Shown here: in pieces, positions 17,581 to 28,939 of the stretch
How positions within the stretch are numbered: position 1 is the stretch's first letter
Layout: each line of letters opens with the position of its first letter
NCBI RefSeq assembly: GCF_015351025.1
Contig: NZ_JADKRV010000004.1
Coordinates: 62,001 to 126,000, forward strand
Reading direction: 5' to 3'
DNA: 64,000 nucleotides
Origin: Curtobacterium sp. VKM Ac-1376
Lineage (GTDB): Bacteria > Actinomycetota > Actinomycetes > Actinomycetales > Microbacteriaceae
Position numbers and translations under genes: made by a program
The notes under the pieces: generated by a model
What the model saw: only the letters and a program-made list of their open reading frames with translations
What the model was told of the DNA's origin: nothing
Databases searched by the model: none

Positions 17581-18920
17581 CACTTTGCCGTCCTCGGGTC
17601 GACCATGACGACGCCGCCGCTCACCACGCCGTTGCTGACCATCGCGGTGTCCGGCGCTGTCAGCGTGAGCGGGGTCGTCGTCGCGCCGGGGGTCGTCCCG
17701 GTGTAGAGCCTCCACGTACCCCACGGCAGCGCGATCGTCATCGAGTCAGCGGTCGGCTTCGGGAAGGCGAGGGTCATGCCCTTCGCGCAACCCGGGTCCC
17801 CGTTGATCGGTGTCGTGGTCACCGCCGTGATGTACAGCGACTTGCTGGGCTTCGAGAGCGTCGCGGCTCCCATGGAGACAGGGATCTGCCCCGCGACCTG
17901 CGACGGGGTGGCCGTTCCCTTGAACCCTGCCTTGTTGGCGGTCGACCATGCACCCGGTTCCGGGCTCAAGCAGGTGGCGGACGCGCTCGAGGAGGCGTCG
18001 GCGGCGTACAGACCCGCAACCGCCTGGTACCCGGACGCGTACGGGAACAGTGACGCACTCGTCGGGGAGTTGGGGAAGACGGTCGTGCCGGACGTGGCGT
18101 TCGTCACCGACAGGGGCAGGTTCGTCGGCAGGATCGCACTACTGGCGGGGCTCGTGCCGTACTTGAACGTGTACGACGCCGCCTTGTCGAACGTGAACGC
18201 CGCGGCTCCGGAAGCACCGGCGGAGACGGTGACGGACTGGCTGGAGGGGCTCACCTGCTGGGTGGAGTCGATGTACCCGGTCCGCGCGACAGCCACTTTG
18301 TAGGTTCCGGCCGGGACCCCGGACGCGTAGGTGCAGCCTTCGGTGTCGGTGGCCGGGAACGTGACACCGGCGGGGCCGCCGCTCACGGTGGGCACGATGC
18401 CGGAGACCCCGACGCCGTTCGCGTTCGTGACCCCGACGAGGATCGAGCCGGTGGTGTCGGAGTTGATGTTCGTGAGCGGTGCGATCGCGCTCGACATCGT
18501 GACCTGCTGCGTGCCGGAGGTCGCGGCGCTGGTCTTCCAGCTCACCGTCACCGTGACGGCCTTGTACGACAGACTGCCGTCCCCGGTGCCGCACGCAGTG
18601 GCGGCTCCGGACGACCGGGTCCAGGAGACCTTGCGGACCAGGTCGAACTCCTGAGCGCCGACCGTCACCGGCTTGGCCGTGCTCTTGATGTCGAAGATGC
18701 TCGGGGTGTCGCGGAGGTCGTCGATGTCCTCCATCGCGACCGTCGACGCGACCTCACGCGCACGGGTGTCCTTCGAGAGGACGAGCGAGGCGGTGATCCC
18801 GGCGGCGATGCCGGCGGCGATCAGGGCGAAGATCGTCATCGCGACCATCACCTCGATGATCGTGAAGCCGTTCTCGTCGTCGCGGGCGGAACGCAGTCGC
18901 TCGGCGATGCGCGAGATCAT
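17580..18920 (-). CDS. pilV: Large minor pilin, PilV-like, with Ig/carboxypeptidase-regulatory-like repeats
   Basis: A 446-residue prepilin-like protein. The leader ends DDENG (G18), followed by FTIIEVMVAMTIFALIAAGIA with Glu at +5. Behind the helix, segments such as SILVGVTNANGVGVSGIVPTV and ASGVPAGTYKVAVARTGYID look like carboxypeptidase-regulatory/SpaA-type beta-sandwich repeats, which are common in surface adhesins. This makes it over twice the usual PilV length (about 150-200). ATG 18920 is the start that gives the prepilin leader. It is the first gene after the pilA terminator and heads the pilVWXDMNO unit. The adhesin-like role is inferred. Confidence 0.83.
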   Translation of the reverse strand: MISRIAERLRSARDDENGFTIIEVMVAMTIFALIAAGIAAGITASLVLSKDTRAREVASTVAMEDIDDLRDTPSIFDIKSTAKPVTVGAQEFDLVRKVSWTRSSGAATACGTGDGSLSYKAVTVTVSWKTSAATSGTQQVTMSSAIAPLTNINSDTTGSILVGVTNANGVGVSGIVPTVSGGPAGVTFPATDTEGCTYASGVPAGTYKVAVARTGYIDSTQQVSPSSQSVTVSAGASGAAAFTFDKAASYTFKYGTSPASSAILPTNLPLSVTNATSGTTVFPNSPTSASLFPYASGYQAVAGLYAADASSSASATCLSPEPGAWSTANKAGFKGTATPSQVAGQIPVSMGAATLSKPSKSLYITAVTTTPINGDPGCAKGMTLAFPKPTADSMTIALPWGTWRLYTGTTPGATTTPLTLTAPDTAMVSNGVVSGGVVMVDPRTAK

Positions 18921-18958
18921 GGCGTCCCTTCTGAGCGGAGTGGGTGTCTTCGATGCTC

Positions 18959-18994
18959 GTGTGGGCGCCAGCCTCGACGAGGCGGCGCCCACAC
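18959..18994 (-). terminator. Strong terminator after pilA
   Basis: GTGTGGGCGCC (18959-18969) and, after one bulged A, GCCTC pair with GAGGC and GGCGCCCACAC (18979-18994) around a 3-nt loop, 16 bp in total. It lies 16 nt past the pilA stop and separates abundant pilA mRNA from pilV. Confidence 0.85.
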
Positions 18995-19009
18995 GGTTCG
19001 CAGCGAGTG

Positions 19010-19444
19010 TCAGCAGGTACCGGCCTTGACGCCGTCGGTCTCGTTGGCGATGAAGGTCTTGGCGGTCGAGCTCGTGCCCTGGATGCAGAAACCGTCGGTG
19101 GTCTTCTTGTACGTGATCGCGGTGGTGTTCGAGCTCTTGGTCGCCCCGGCGCTCTTGTAGTCCGCGGCGGTGAGGTCAGCAGAGTCCGGGAAAGCGCCAG
19201 TGCCAGACGTCGCGATGCTCACCACGGCGGTCTTCGCGTTCGAGACGTCCGACTTGACGGCCGAGTCCTTCGCGTTGTTCTGCACACCGATGTAGACCGG
19301 GATGGCGATCGCGGCGAGGATGCCGATGATGATGACGACGACGAGGAGCTCGATGAGCGTGAAGCCCTTCTCGCCGTCCTTCAGGAGACCCTTGCGGCGA
19401 GCGTCGAGCTTGCCCATGAGAGCGAAGTACATGGTTGTTTCCAT
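19010..19444 (-). CDS. pilA: Type IV major pilin
   Basis: A 144-residue prepilin. The leader ends in LKDGEKG (G27), followed by FTLIELLVVVIIIGILAAIAIP, the near-invariant type IV pilin helix with Glu at +5. The globular part is small and ends in FCIQGTSST to VKAGTC, whose two cysteines would form the C-terminal disulphide loop. Its codons are less GC-extreme than its neighbours', as expected for a highly expressed gene. It has its own likely promoter (19498-19526) and terminator. ATG 19444 is listed; ATG 19432 would also give a workable leader. Confidence 0.95.
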   Translation of the reverse strand: METTMYFALMGKLDARRKGLLKDGEKGFTLIELLVVVIIIGILAAIAIPVYIGVQNNAKDSAVKSDVSNAKTAVVSIATSGTGAFPDSADLTAADYKSAGATKSSNTTAITYKKTTDGFCIQGTSSTAKTFIANETDGVKAGTC

Positions 19445-19497
19445 TCTGCGGGGGAATGTGAGAAATGATTTTGGGGCTTGCTCGGCCGCCGCAGATC

Positions 19498-19526
19498 AGC
19501 GTATTCGGGGTCAATCCGCCAGCCAA
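19498..19526 (-). promoter_or_regulatory. Likely pilA promoter (TTGGCT, 17 nt, TACGCT)
   Basis: On the minus strand TTGGCT (19526-19521) is followed after 17 nt by TACGCT (19503-19498), about 54 nt upstream of the pilA ATG. It fits the expected need for higher pilA expression than the upstream motor genes. Sequence-only prediction. Confidence 0.4.
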
Positions 19527-19560
19527 TCCCGAGAACGGGGGGCAACTCGGTCACGAAGCA

Positions 19561-19608
19561 CCCCCAGTGCGGGGGATGCGCAATACCCGTGATGCCCCCG
19601 CATGGGGG
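19561..19608 (-). terminator. Tandem C5/G5 hairpins between pilC and pilA
   Basis: Two hairpins, CCCCC-AGTGC-GGGGG (19561-19575) and CCCCC-GCAT-GGGGG (19595-19608), lie directly after the pilC stop. Their flanks also pair with each other as a larger inverted repeat (CACCCCCA.TGCGGGGG). They could terminate or attenuate pilBTC transcription before pilA, or protect the 3' end of that mRNA. Confidence 0.55.
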
Positions 19609-19616
19609 TGGAATGA

Positions 19617-20849
19617 CTAGGACGCGTTCTGCACGACGTTGGTGATCTGGAAGATCGGCATGTAGAGCGCGATGATCATGCCGCCCACGACGACGCCGAG
19701 GAACGCGATGAGGAGCGGCTCGATCAGCGAGGTCAGGGCATCGGTGGTGGCTTCGACCTCGGCGTCGTAGAACACCGCGATCTTCTCGAGCATGATCTCG
19801 AGCGAACCGGCATCCTCGCCGACGGCGACCATCTGCGTCACCATTGCCGGGAAAACCGATTGCGCAGCGAGCGGGACGGCGATTGATTCGCCTTTCCGAA
19901 CAGCCTCTGCGACATTGTCGAGAGCGTGCTTCACGACGAAGTTGTTGGACACCTCACCGACGATGCGCAATGCCTGCAGAATGGGGACACCTGCACCGAT
20001 CATGTTCGAGAAGTTGCGTGCGAACCGCGCGATCACGATCTTCTTCTGCAGCGGTCCGAACACCGGCAGTTTCAGGGTGATCGGATCGACGAAGGCCCGG
20101 ACCCGTTCGGTGTTCTTGTTCGCTCGCCACCACAGCCACGCGAGCAGGATGACGACGGCGAGCGGGATCGCGATGTACCGCATGGCGTGCGACAGGTACA
20201 CGAGCACCATGGTCGGGAGCGGGAGCGTGCCGCCGAGCGACGAGAACATCTCCTGGAAGATCGGGACGATGAAGATGAGCATGATGGCGACTGCCACCAG
20301 TGACATCACGAGCACCACCACCGGGTAGGTCATCGCCGACTTGATGGTCGAGCGGAGCTTGTGCTCCTTCTCGAAGTTCGTGGCGATGGAGTCCATGGCC
20401 TGGTCGAGGAACCCGCCGGTCTCGCCCGCGCGGATCATGTTGATCATGATCGGCGGGAAGTCGACGGGGTACTTCGCGACGGCGTCCGAGAACGAGACGC
20501 CGCGCTCGACGTCGTCGCGGACCTTGCCGAGGATGTCCTTGAGCTTCTTGTTCTCGGTCTGGTCGGCGAGGATCGACAGCGCGCGCAGCAGCGAGAGCCC
20601 CGAGGTGAGCATCGTCGAGGCCTGGCGCGACATGATCGCGAGGTCCTTGAGGCCGACGCCCTTCTCGAACCCCGGGATCCTGATCTCGGTCTGCAGCCCG
20701 GTGCCGGCCTTGGCTTCGGTGATCGCGATCGGCGAGACGCCCATCCCTCGCAGGCGCTGGACGACAGCCCCCTCGGATGCGGCGTCGAGCCGGCCCTTGA
20801 CGAGCTTGCCGGCGCCGTCGCGCCCGCGGTAGTCGAATGCGAGTGACAT
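19617..20849 (-). CDS. pilC: Type IV pilus inner-membrane platform protein PilC
   Basis: A 410-residue polytopic protein with two T2SSF domains. The N-terminal part has FDYRGRDGAGKLVKGRLDA; the first domain has ISRQASTMLTSGLSLLRAL-type sequence, and both domains have the RAGETGGFL / AVGEDAGSL motif (GE near 130 and 350). Three transmembrane stretches lie near 170-190, 215-240 and 375-400. It couples the PilB/PilT motors to pilin insertion. Its ATG overlaps, as TGATG, the in-frame TGA that appears to be the original pilT stop, which supports the view that pilT once ended there. Confidence 0.95.
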   Translation of the reverse strand: MSLAFDYRGRDGAGKLVKGRLDAASEGAVVQRLRGMGVSPIAITEAKAGTGLQTEIRIPGFEKGVGLKDLAIMSRQASTMLTSGLSLLRALSILADQTENKKLKDILGKVRDDVERGVSFSDAVAKYPVDFPPIMINMIRAGETGGFLDQAMDSIATNFEKEHKLRSTIKSAMTYPVVVLVMSLVAVAIMLIFIVPIFQEMFSSLGGTLPLPTMVLVYLSHAMRYIAIPLAVVILLAWLWWRANKNTERVRAFVDPITLKLPVFGPLQKKIVIARFARNFSNMIGAGVPILQALRIVGEVSNNFVVKHALDNVAEAVRKGESIAVPLAAQSVFPAMVTQMVAVGEDAGSLEIMLEKIAVFYDAEVEATTDALTSLIEPLLIAFLGVVVGGMIIALYMPIFQITNVVQNAS

Positions 20850-20959
20850 CAGTGGCCTCCGGAGTACTTGTCGCCGAAGTCGATGCCGCTGGCGGCGATC
20901 GCGGCGGCCGAGGAGTCGGACGGGGACTCGACGCGCTGCACGAGCCGGTCGAAGCCCTC

Positions 20960-22423
20960 TTAGTCGTGGACCTTCTCCAGGGCGGCCTTCCGCGAGATCG
21001 TGCCGACGTTGACCAGCTCGGCGAGGTCCTGGTCCATGGTGTGCATGCCGAGGTCACGCCCGGCCTGCATGGCGGAGGTGATCTGGTACGTCTTGCCCTC
21101 GCGGATGAGGTTGCCGATGGCCGGGGTGATGGTCATGATCTCGGTGGCGACGACCCGGCCGACGCCGTTGGCCTTCGGCACGAGGGTCTGGCAGACGACG
21201 CCCTGCAGCGTCGCCGCGAGCTGGGTGCGGATCTGGCCCTGCTGGTGCGGTGGGAAGACGTCGATGACACGGTCAATCGTGCCGGGTGCGCTCTGCGTGT
21301 GCAGGGTGGCGAACACCAGGTGGCCGGTCTCCGCAGCGGTGAGCGCGACGGAGATGGTCTCGAGGTCACGGAGCTCGCCGATGAGGATCACGTCGGGGTC
21401 CTGGCGCAGCACGTGCTTCAGCGCCGAGGCGAAGGACTGCGTGTCCGCCCCGACCTCGCGCTGGTTGATGATCGACCGCTTGTGCTCGTGCATGAACTCG
21501 ATCGGGTCCTCGACCGTCACGATGTGGTCGGCGCGACTCTCGTTCACCAGGTCGATGAGGGCGGCGAGCGTCGTCGACTTGCCGGAACCGGTGGGGCCCG
21601 TGACGAGGACGAGGCCGCGCGGCAGTCCGGCGAACTCGCCGATGTGCTCGGGGATGCCGAGCTGCTTGAGTGTCTTGATCTTCGTCGGGATGATGCGGAA
21701 CGCCGCACCCCAGTTGCCGCGCTGCTGGTAGTAGTTGACGCGGAAGCGGTACTCCGGGGACAGCGAGTACGCGAAGTCGAGTTCCTGCTCGTGGTCGAAC
21801 TGGCCGGCCTGCTCGACGGACAGCAGCGTCTTGAGGGCCGCGATGACCTTGCCGCGCGACCACGCGCCTCCTGGCACGGCGGGACGGAGCGAGCCGTCGA
21901 CGCGGACCGTGGGAGGGGCGTCGGCGGTGACGTGCAGGTCGGACGCGCCCTGGTAGACGACCTGGGCGAGGGCGGTGATCAGGTCGGGGTCGGCGACCTC
22001 GCGCGCGTGGCGGGCGAAGTCGATGTCGCCGGCCGCCGTGCCGGCTGGTGCCGGCGCCGCCGGGGCCGCGTAGTGCGCACCGCTGTAGGGCACGGCTGGC
22101 AGCTGCTGCGTCGGTGGTTCGGCGTAGCCGTAGGTGGCGGTCGAGGACGGGACCGCGGCGGGCGGTGTCGCCGGCGCGGTGTGTGACTGCGCGACGGGCA
22201 CGGCCACCGGCGCGCCGGTGGGGGCAGTCATCGGGGTTCCCGTGGGACCGGGCCACACCGCCGAGTCGTCGGTGAGGTCGTAGACCTGCTCGGGCGGAGT
22301 CGCCGCTGCGGCCGCCAGGCGCGCTGCTCGGCGCGAGCCCACCTCGGCACCGGGGGTGCCCGGGTGCCAGCCCGCGACGGGCTCGTCACCGGGCATGGTG
22401 ATGTCGTACACGGAGTCGGTCAT
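20960..22423 (-). CDS. pilT: Pilus retraction ATPase PilT, C-terminally shortened by an in-frame TAA
   Basis: 487 residues as encoded. Residues 1-130 are an unusual Pro/Ala-rich extension. The PilT core begins near 135 (DLITALAQVVYQGASDLHV), with Walker A GPTGSGKS at 276-283, the HEHKRSIINQREVG segment, the Walker B region DVILIGELRDLETI and the His box TGHLVFATLHT. The frame stops at TAA 20962-20960 after LEKVHD. Past it the same frame stays open for 36 more codons, 35 ending in G or C, to a TGA that overlaps the pilC start. The stop therefore looks like a recent nonsense change, or a sequence error. The ATPase core is complete, so activity may persist. Start ATG 22423 follows the pilB stop by about 20 nt. 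Confidence 0.9.
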   Translation of the reverse strand: MTDSVYDITMPGDEPVAGWHPGTPGAEVGSRRAARLAAAAATPPEQVYDLTDDSAVWPGPTGTPMTAPTGAPVAVPVAQSHTAPATPPAAVPSSTATYGYAEPPTQQLPAVPYSGAHYAAPAAPAPAGTAAGDIDFARHAREVADPDLITALAQVVYQGASDLHVTADAPPTVRVDGSLRPAVPGGAWSRGKVIAALKTLLSVEQAGQFDHEQELDFAYSLSPEYRFRVNYYQQRGNWGAAFRIIPTKIKTLKQLGIPEHIGEFAGLPRGLVLVTGPTGSGKSTTLAALIDLVNESRADHIVTVEDPIEFMHEHKRSIINQREVGADTQSFASALKHVLRQDPDVILIGELRDLETISVALTAAETGHLVFATLHTQSAPGTIDRVIDVFPPHQQGQIRTQLAATLQGVVCQTLVPKANGVGRVVATEIMTITPAIGNLIREGKTYQITSAMQAGRDLGMHTMDQDLAELVNVGTISRKAALEKVHD

Positions 22424-22443
22424 CTGCTGCTCCTGTTCCCCGG

Positions 22444-24111
22444 TCACGCGACGACGCGCAGGATCTCGTCGACGCTCGTCATGCCCAGCTTGACCTTCTC
22501 GAAGCCGTCCTGGCGGAGCGTGAGCATGCCCTGCTGCTGCGCGACACGGCCGATCTCCGCGCTCGAGGCACGGCCGACCGCGAGCCGCTCGATCTCCTCG
22601 GTGACGGTCATGACCTCGTGCAGGGCGATGCGGCCGCGGTAGCCGGTGTTCGAGCAGACCGCGCAGCCGACGGGCGCGAAGAAGGCCGGCATCTCGTCGT
22701 CGGCACGCAGGAACCCGAGCGCCTGGAGCTGCTCGAGCTCGTAGACGGCCGGTGCCTTGCACCGGTCGCACAGTCGGCGAGCGAGCCGTTGGGCGACGAC
22801 GGAGTCGAGCGCCGATCCGACGAGGAACGGCTCGATGTCCATCTCGGTGAGACGGGTCACGGCCGAGGGGGCGTCGTTCGTGTGCAGGGTCGAGAGCACG
22901 AGGTGCCCGGTCAGCGACGCCTCGATCGCGATCTGCGCCGTCTCGTGGTCGCGGATCTCGCCGAGCAGGACGACGTCGGGGTCGGAGCGCAGGATCGAGC
23001 GGAGTGCGGACGCGAACGTCAGGCCGGCCTTCGGGTTGACCTGCACCTGGTTGATGCCGGCCATCCGGTACTCGACCGGGTCCTCGACCGTGATGACGTT
23101 GATCTCGGGCTTCGCCACGGCGTTGAGCGTCGTGTACAGCGTCGTCGACTTGCCTGAACCGGTCGGACCGGTGACCAGGATCATGCCGTACGGCTTCGAG
23201 TAGGACCGCTGGTACGCCTGGAAGTTCTGTTCGAGGAGGTTGAGGTCCTTGAGGGTCAGCGACGTGTTCGTGTTGTCGAGGATCCGCATGACGACCTTCT
23301 CGCCCCACACGGTGGGCAGGGTCGCGACACGGAGGTCGATCTGGCGGCCGCCGTGCCGGACCGACATGCGGCCGTCCTGCGGCTTGCGACGCTCGGCGAT
23401 GTCGATGTCGCTCATGATCTTCAGACGGCTGATCACGCCGTTCTGGATGGTCTTCGGCGCCGGTGCCATCTCGTGCAGCACACCGTCGATGCGGTACCGG
23501 ATCCGGACCTCGTGCTCACCCGGTTCGATGTGGATGTCGGAGGCGTGGTCCTGGATGGCCTGCGAGACGAGGAGGTTCACGAAGCGGACGATGGGCACGT
23601 CGTCGAGGGCGCCGTCGCCGATGTCGACCTGGGTGCTGGTGCTCGCGGACGCCTCTTCCTCGAGCGACGAGGTGAGGTCGTTCAGTTCGTCGTCGGCGCG
23701 GAGGTACCGGTCGAGCGCCGCGACGAGGTCGCGCTCCTCGACCTGCAGTGGCTTGATCGACCGCCCCGACGCCGTCCGGGCGTCGTCGATCGCGAGGACG
23801 TTCGTGGGGTTCACCATCGCGAGGATGAGCAGGTCGCCCTCGAACCCGACGCCGAGCACCCCGTGGCGACGACACAGCGCCGCGGGCAGGATCGACACCG
23901 CGGTGCCGTCGACGGGGTAGTCGCTCAGCGGGACGGTGCGGGAGTTGTTGGACGCTGCTCGGGCGGTGATGAACTGCGCTTCGCTCACGACGCCCTGGTC
24001 GACCAGGCCACGGATGGCGCGCTCGTCGAGCTCCTCGTCGCCCGTCATCGCGTCGAGGTGCTCGATCGGTAGGGCGCCGTTCAGGATGAGGATCTCGGAC
24101 AGGGTCGCCAT
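22444..24111 (-). CDS. pilB: Pilus extension ATPase PilB
   Basis: A 555-residue assembly ATPase. The N-terminal MshEN-like domain spans about 1-140. The core has IVRFVNLLVSQAIQDHASDIHIEP-type sequence, Walker A GPTGSGKS at 315-322, a DPDVVLLGEIRDHETA Walker B region, the TGHLVLSTLHTND His box, and two CxxC pairs (CDRC and CAVC) forming the zinc site typical of PilB/GspE. ATG 24111 starts MATLSEILILNG and follows AAGGAG; the frame upstream is leader. It is the first gene of the pilBTCA unit. Confidence 0.95.
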   Translation of the reverse strand: MATLSEILILNGALPIEHLDAMTGDEELDERAIRGLVDQGVVSEAQFITARAASNNSRTVPLSDYPVDGTAVSILPAALCRRHGVLGVGFEGDLLILAMVNPTNVLAIDDARTASGRSIKPLQVEERDLVAALDRYLRADDELNDLTSSLEEEASASTSTQVDIGDGALDDVPIVRFVNLLVSQAIQDHASDIHIEPGEHEVRIRYRIDGVLHEMAPAPKTIQNGVISRLKIMSDIDIAERRKPQDGRMSVRHGGRQIDLRVATLPTVWGEKVVMRILDNTNTSLTLKDLNLLEQNFQAYQRSYSKPYGMILVTGPTGSGKSTTLYTTLNAVAKPEINVITVEDPVEYRMAGINQVQVNPKAGLTFASALRSILRSDPDVVLLGEIRDHETAQIAIEASLTGHLVLSTLHTNDAPSAVTRLTEMDIEPFLVGSALDSVVAQRLARRLCDRCKAPAVYELEQLQALGFLRADDEMPAFFAPVGCAVCSNTGYRGRIALHEVMTVTEEIERLAVGRASSAEIGRVAQQQGMLTLRQDGFEKVKLGMTSVDEILRVVA

Positions 24112-24488
24112 GAGTCCCGTATCTCCTTGGACTCGCGTACGGCGAGCAGTCGTCGGGTGGTGCGCCACCAGGGATGTGTCGCCCGCCCACGCTACTTCCG
24201 GGGCACTCCTCGGCCGCAGTCCCAGAAAGAGGGGGCGAAGGGGTTTCCGCTGCACCCAGAACTGGGGTCTCCGACCAGTTCGGCCCCGGTCGGAGGGACA
24301 CCGATGTCGCGTCGTCGGCGGGCAGCTGCACATGTCCTCCAGCATCCTGGTGGACGCGAGCGCCGCGGAGGCCGCAGCCGGCTTCGGTGGACAACATCGG
24401 CCCGCCCCGGGCTGTGGAGGAACCACCGGACAGCGCGGACCGCAGAACAGCCCCTCGACGCACGGGCCACGCCGGGACATGATGAGTC
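24112..24488. other. Intergenic region between pilB and the VOC gene
   Basis: This 377-nt divergent gap contains no convincing gene. It should hold the promoters for pilB (minus) and the VOC gene (plus). An 8-bp inverted repeat CTCCGACC/GGTCGGAG lies at 24269-24295 with an 11-nt loop and could be an operator. I saw no clear -35/-10 pair. Confidence 0.4.
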
Positions 24489-24884
24489 ATGGACATCACG
24501 AGCGTGACCGTGGGGTTGCCGGTCACCGACATCGAGGCGTCCTGCCTCTGGTACGGCGCCGTGTTCGAACGCACCGAGCCGGATCTCGAGCCCGAGGACG
24601 GCGTCGCCGAGTACGAGGTCGGCGGCATCTGGATCCAGCTGTACGTGGACGACCAGGCCGAGGAGAACCCGGTGAGCGTGCGCTTCGGCGTCGACGACGT
24701 CGCCGCTCAGCACGCACGCATCGGTGCGCTGGGGATCGACATCGGCCCCGTCGAGTGCGTGGACGGCGCGGTCGACTGGTTCGACGTGCGCGACCCCGAC
24801 GGCAACGTCCTCAGCCTGTTCTCGCTGGTGGACGAGACCGGCCGGGGATCCGGCCGCGGCAACGGTGCTGGTCGCGCGGTCTAG
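24489..24884 (+). CDS. VOC-fold (glyoxalase/bleomycin-resistance family) protein
   Basis: A 131-residue single VOC domain. It begins ITSVTVGLPVTDIEASCLWYGAVF and ends FDVRDPDGNVLSLFSLV, the family's beta-alpha-beta signature with DPDGN before the last strand. Such proteins act as metal-dependent isomerases, dioxygenases or ligand binders; nothing here identifies the substrate. The last 15 residues are a Gly/Arg-rich tail. It stands alone, divergent from pilB and convergent with rpoC. Confidence 0.8.
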   Translation: MDITSVTVGLPVTDIEASCLWYGAVFERTEPDLEPEDGVAEYEVGGIWIQLYVDDQAEENPVSVRFGVDDVAAQHARIGALGIDIGPVECVDGAVDWFDVRDPDGNVLSLFSLVDETGRGSGRGNGAGRAV

Positions 24885-24902
24885 ACGCGAGCCGACGGCG
24901 GT

Positions 24903-24938
24903 CTGGAGGCCCGTGGCGGTCCCGCACCGCGCCTCCAG
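24903..24938. repeat. Extragenic palindrome, GGAGGC/GCCTCC family
   Basis: CTGGAGGC (24903-24910) faces GCCTCCAG (24931-24938), with further imperfect pairing CGGT/ACCG inside. Its left 17 bases, CTGGAGGCCCGTGGCGG, recur exactly at 2379-2395. It lies between the VOC gene and rpoC. Confidence 0.6.
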
Positions 24939-24960
24939 GCCGTCACGTGGTGACGACACG

Positions 24961-24998
24961 ACGAAGGCCCCGCCTCCTTGCGGAGACGGGGCCTTCGT
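24961..24998. terminator. Terminator after rpoC (probably bidirectional)
   Basis: A 17-bp stem with one mismatch (24961-24977 with 24982-24998, core ACGAAGGCCCCG) and a TTGC loop. It lies 15 nt past the rpoC stop and also downstream of the convergent VOC gene. Confidence 0.85.
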
Positions 24999-25013
24999 GG
25001 GATCACATCAGGC

Positions 25014-28895
<3,882 letters not shown>

Positions 28896-28939
28896 TGTTC
28901 TTCTCTCTTGCTGATTCAGGCTTCGATGTACGGGCGGGA

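Noticed and set aside
22424..23308. pilT extended upstream across pilB
   Set aside because: This is an alternative frame inside pilB; the PilT-side ATG at 22423 follows the pilB stop normally.
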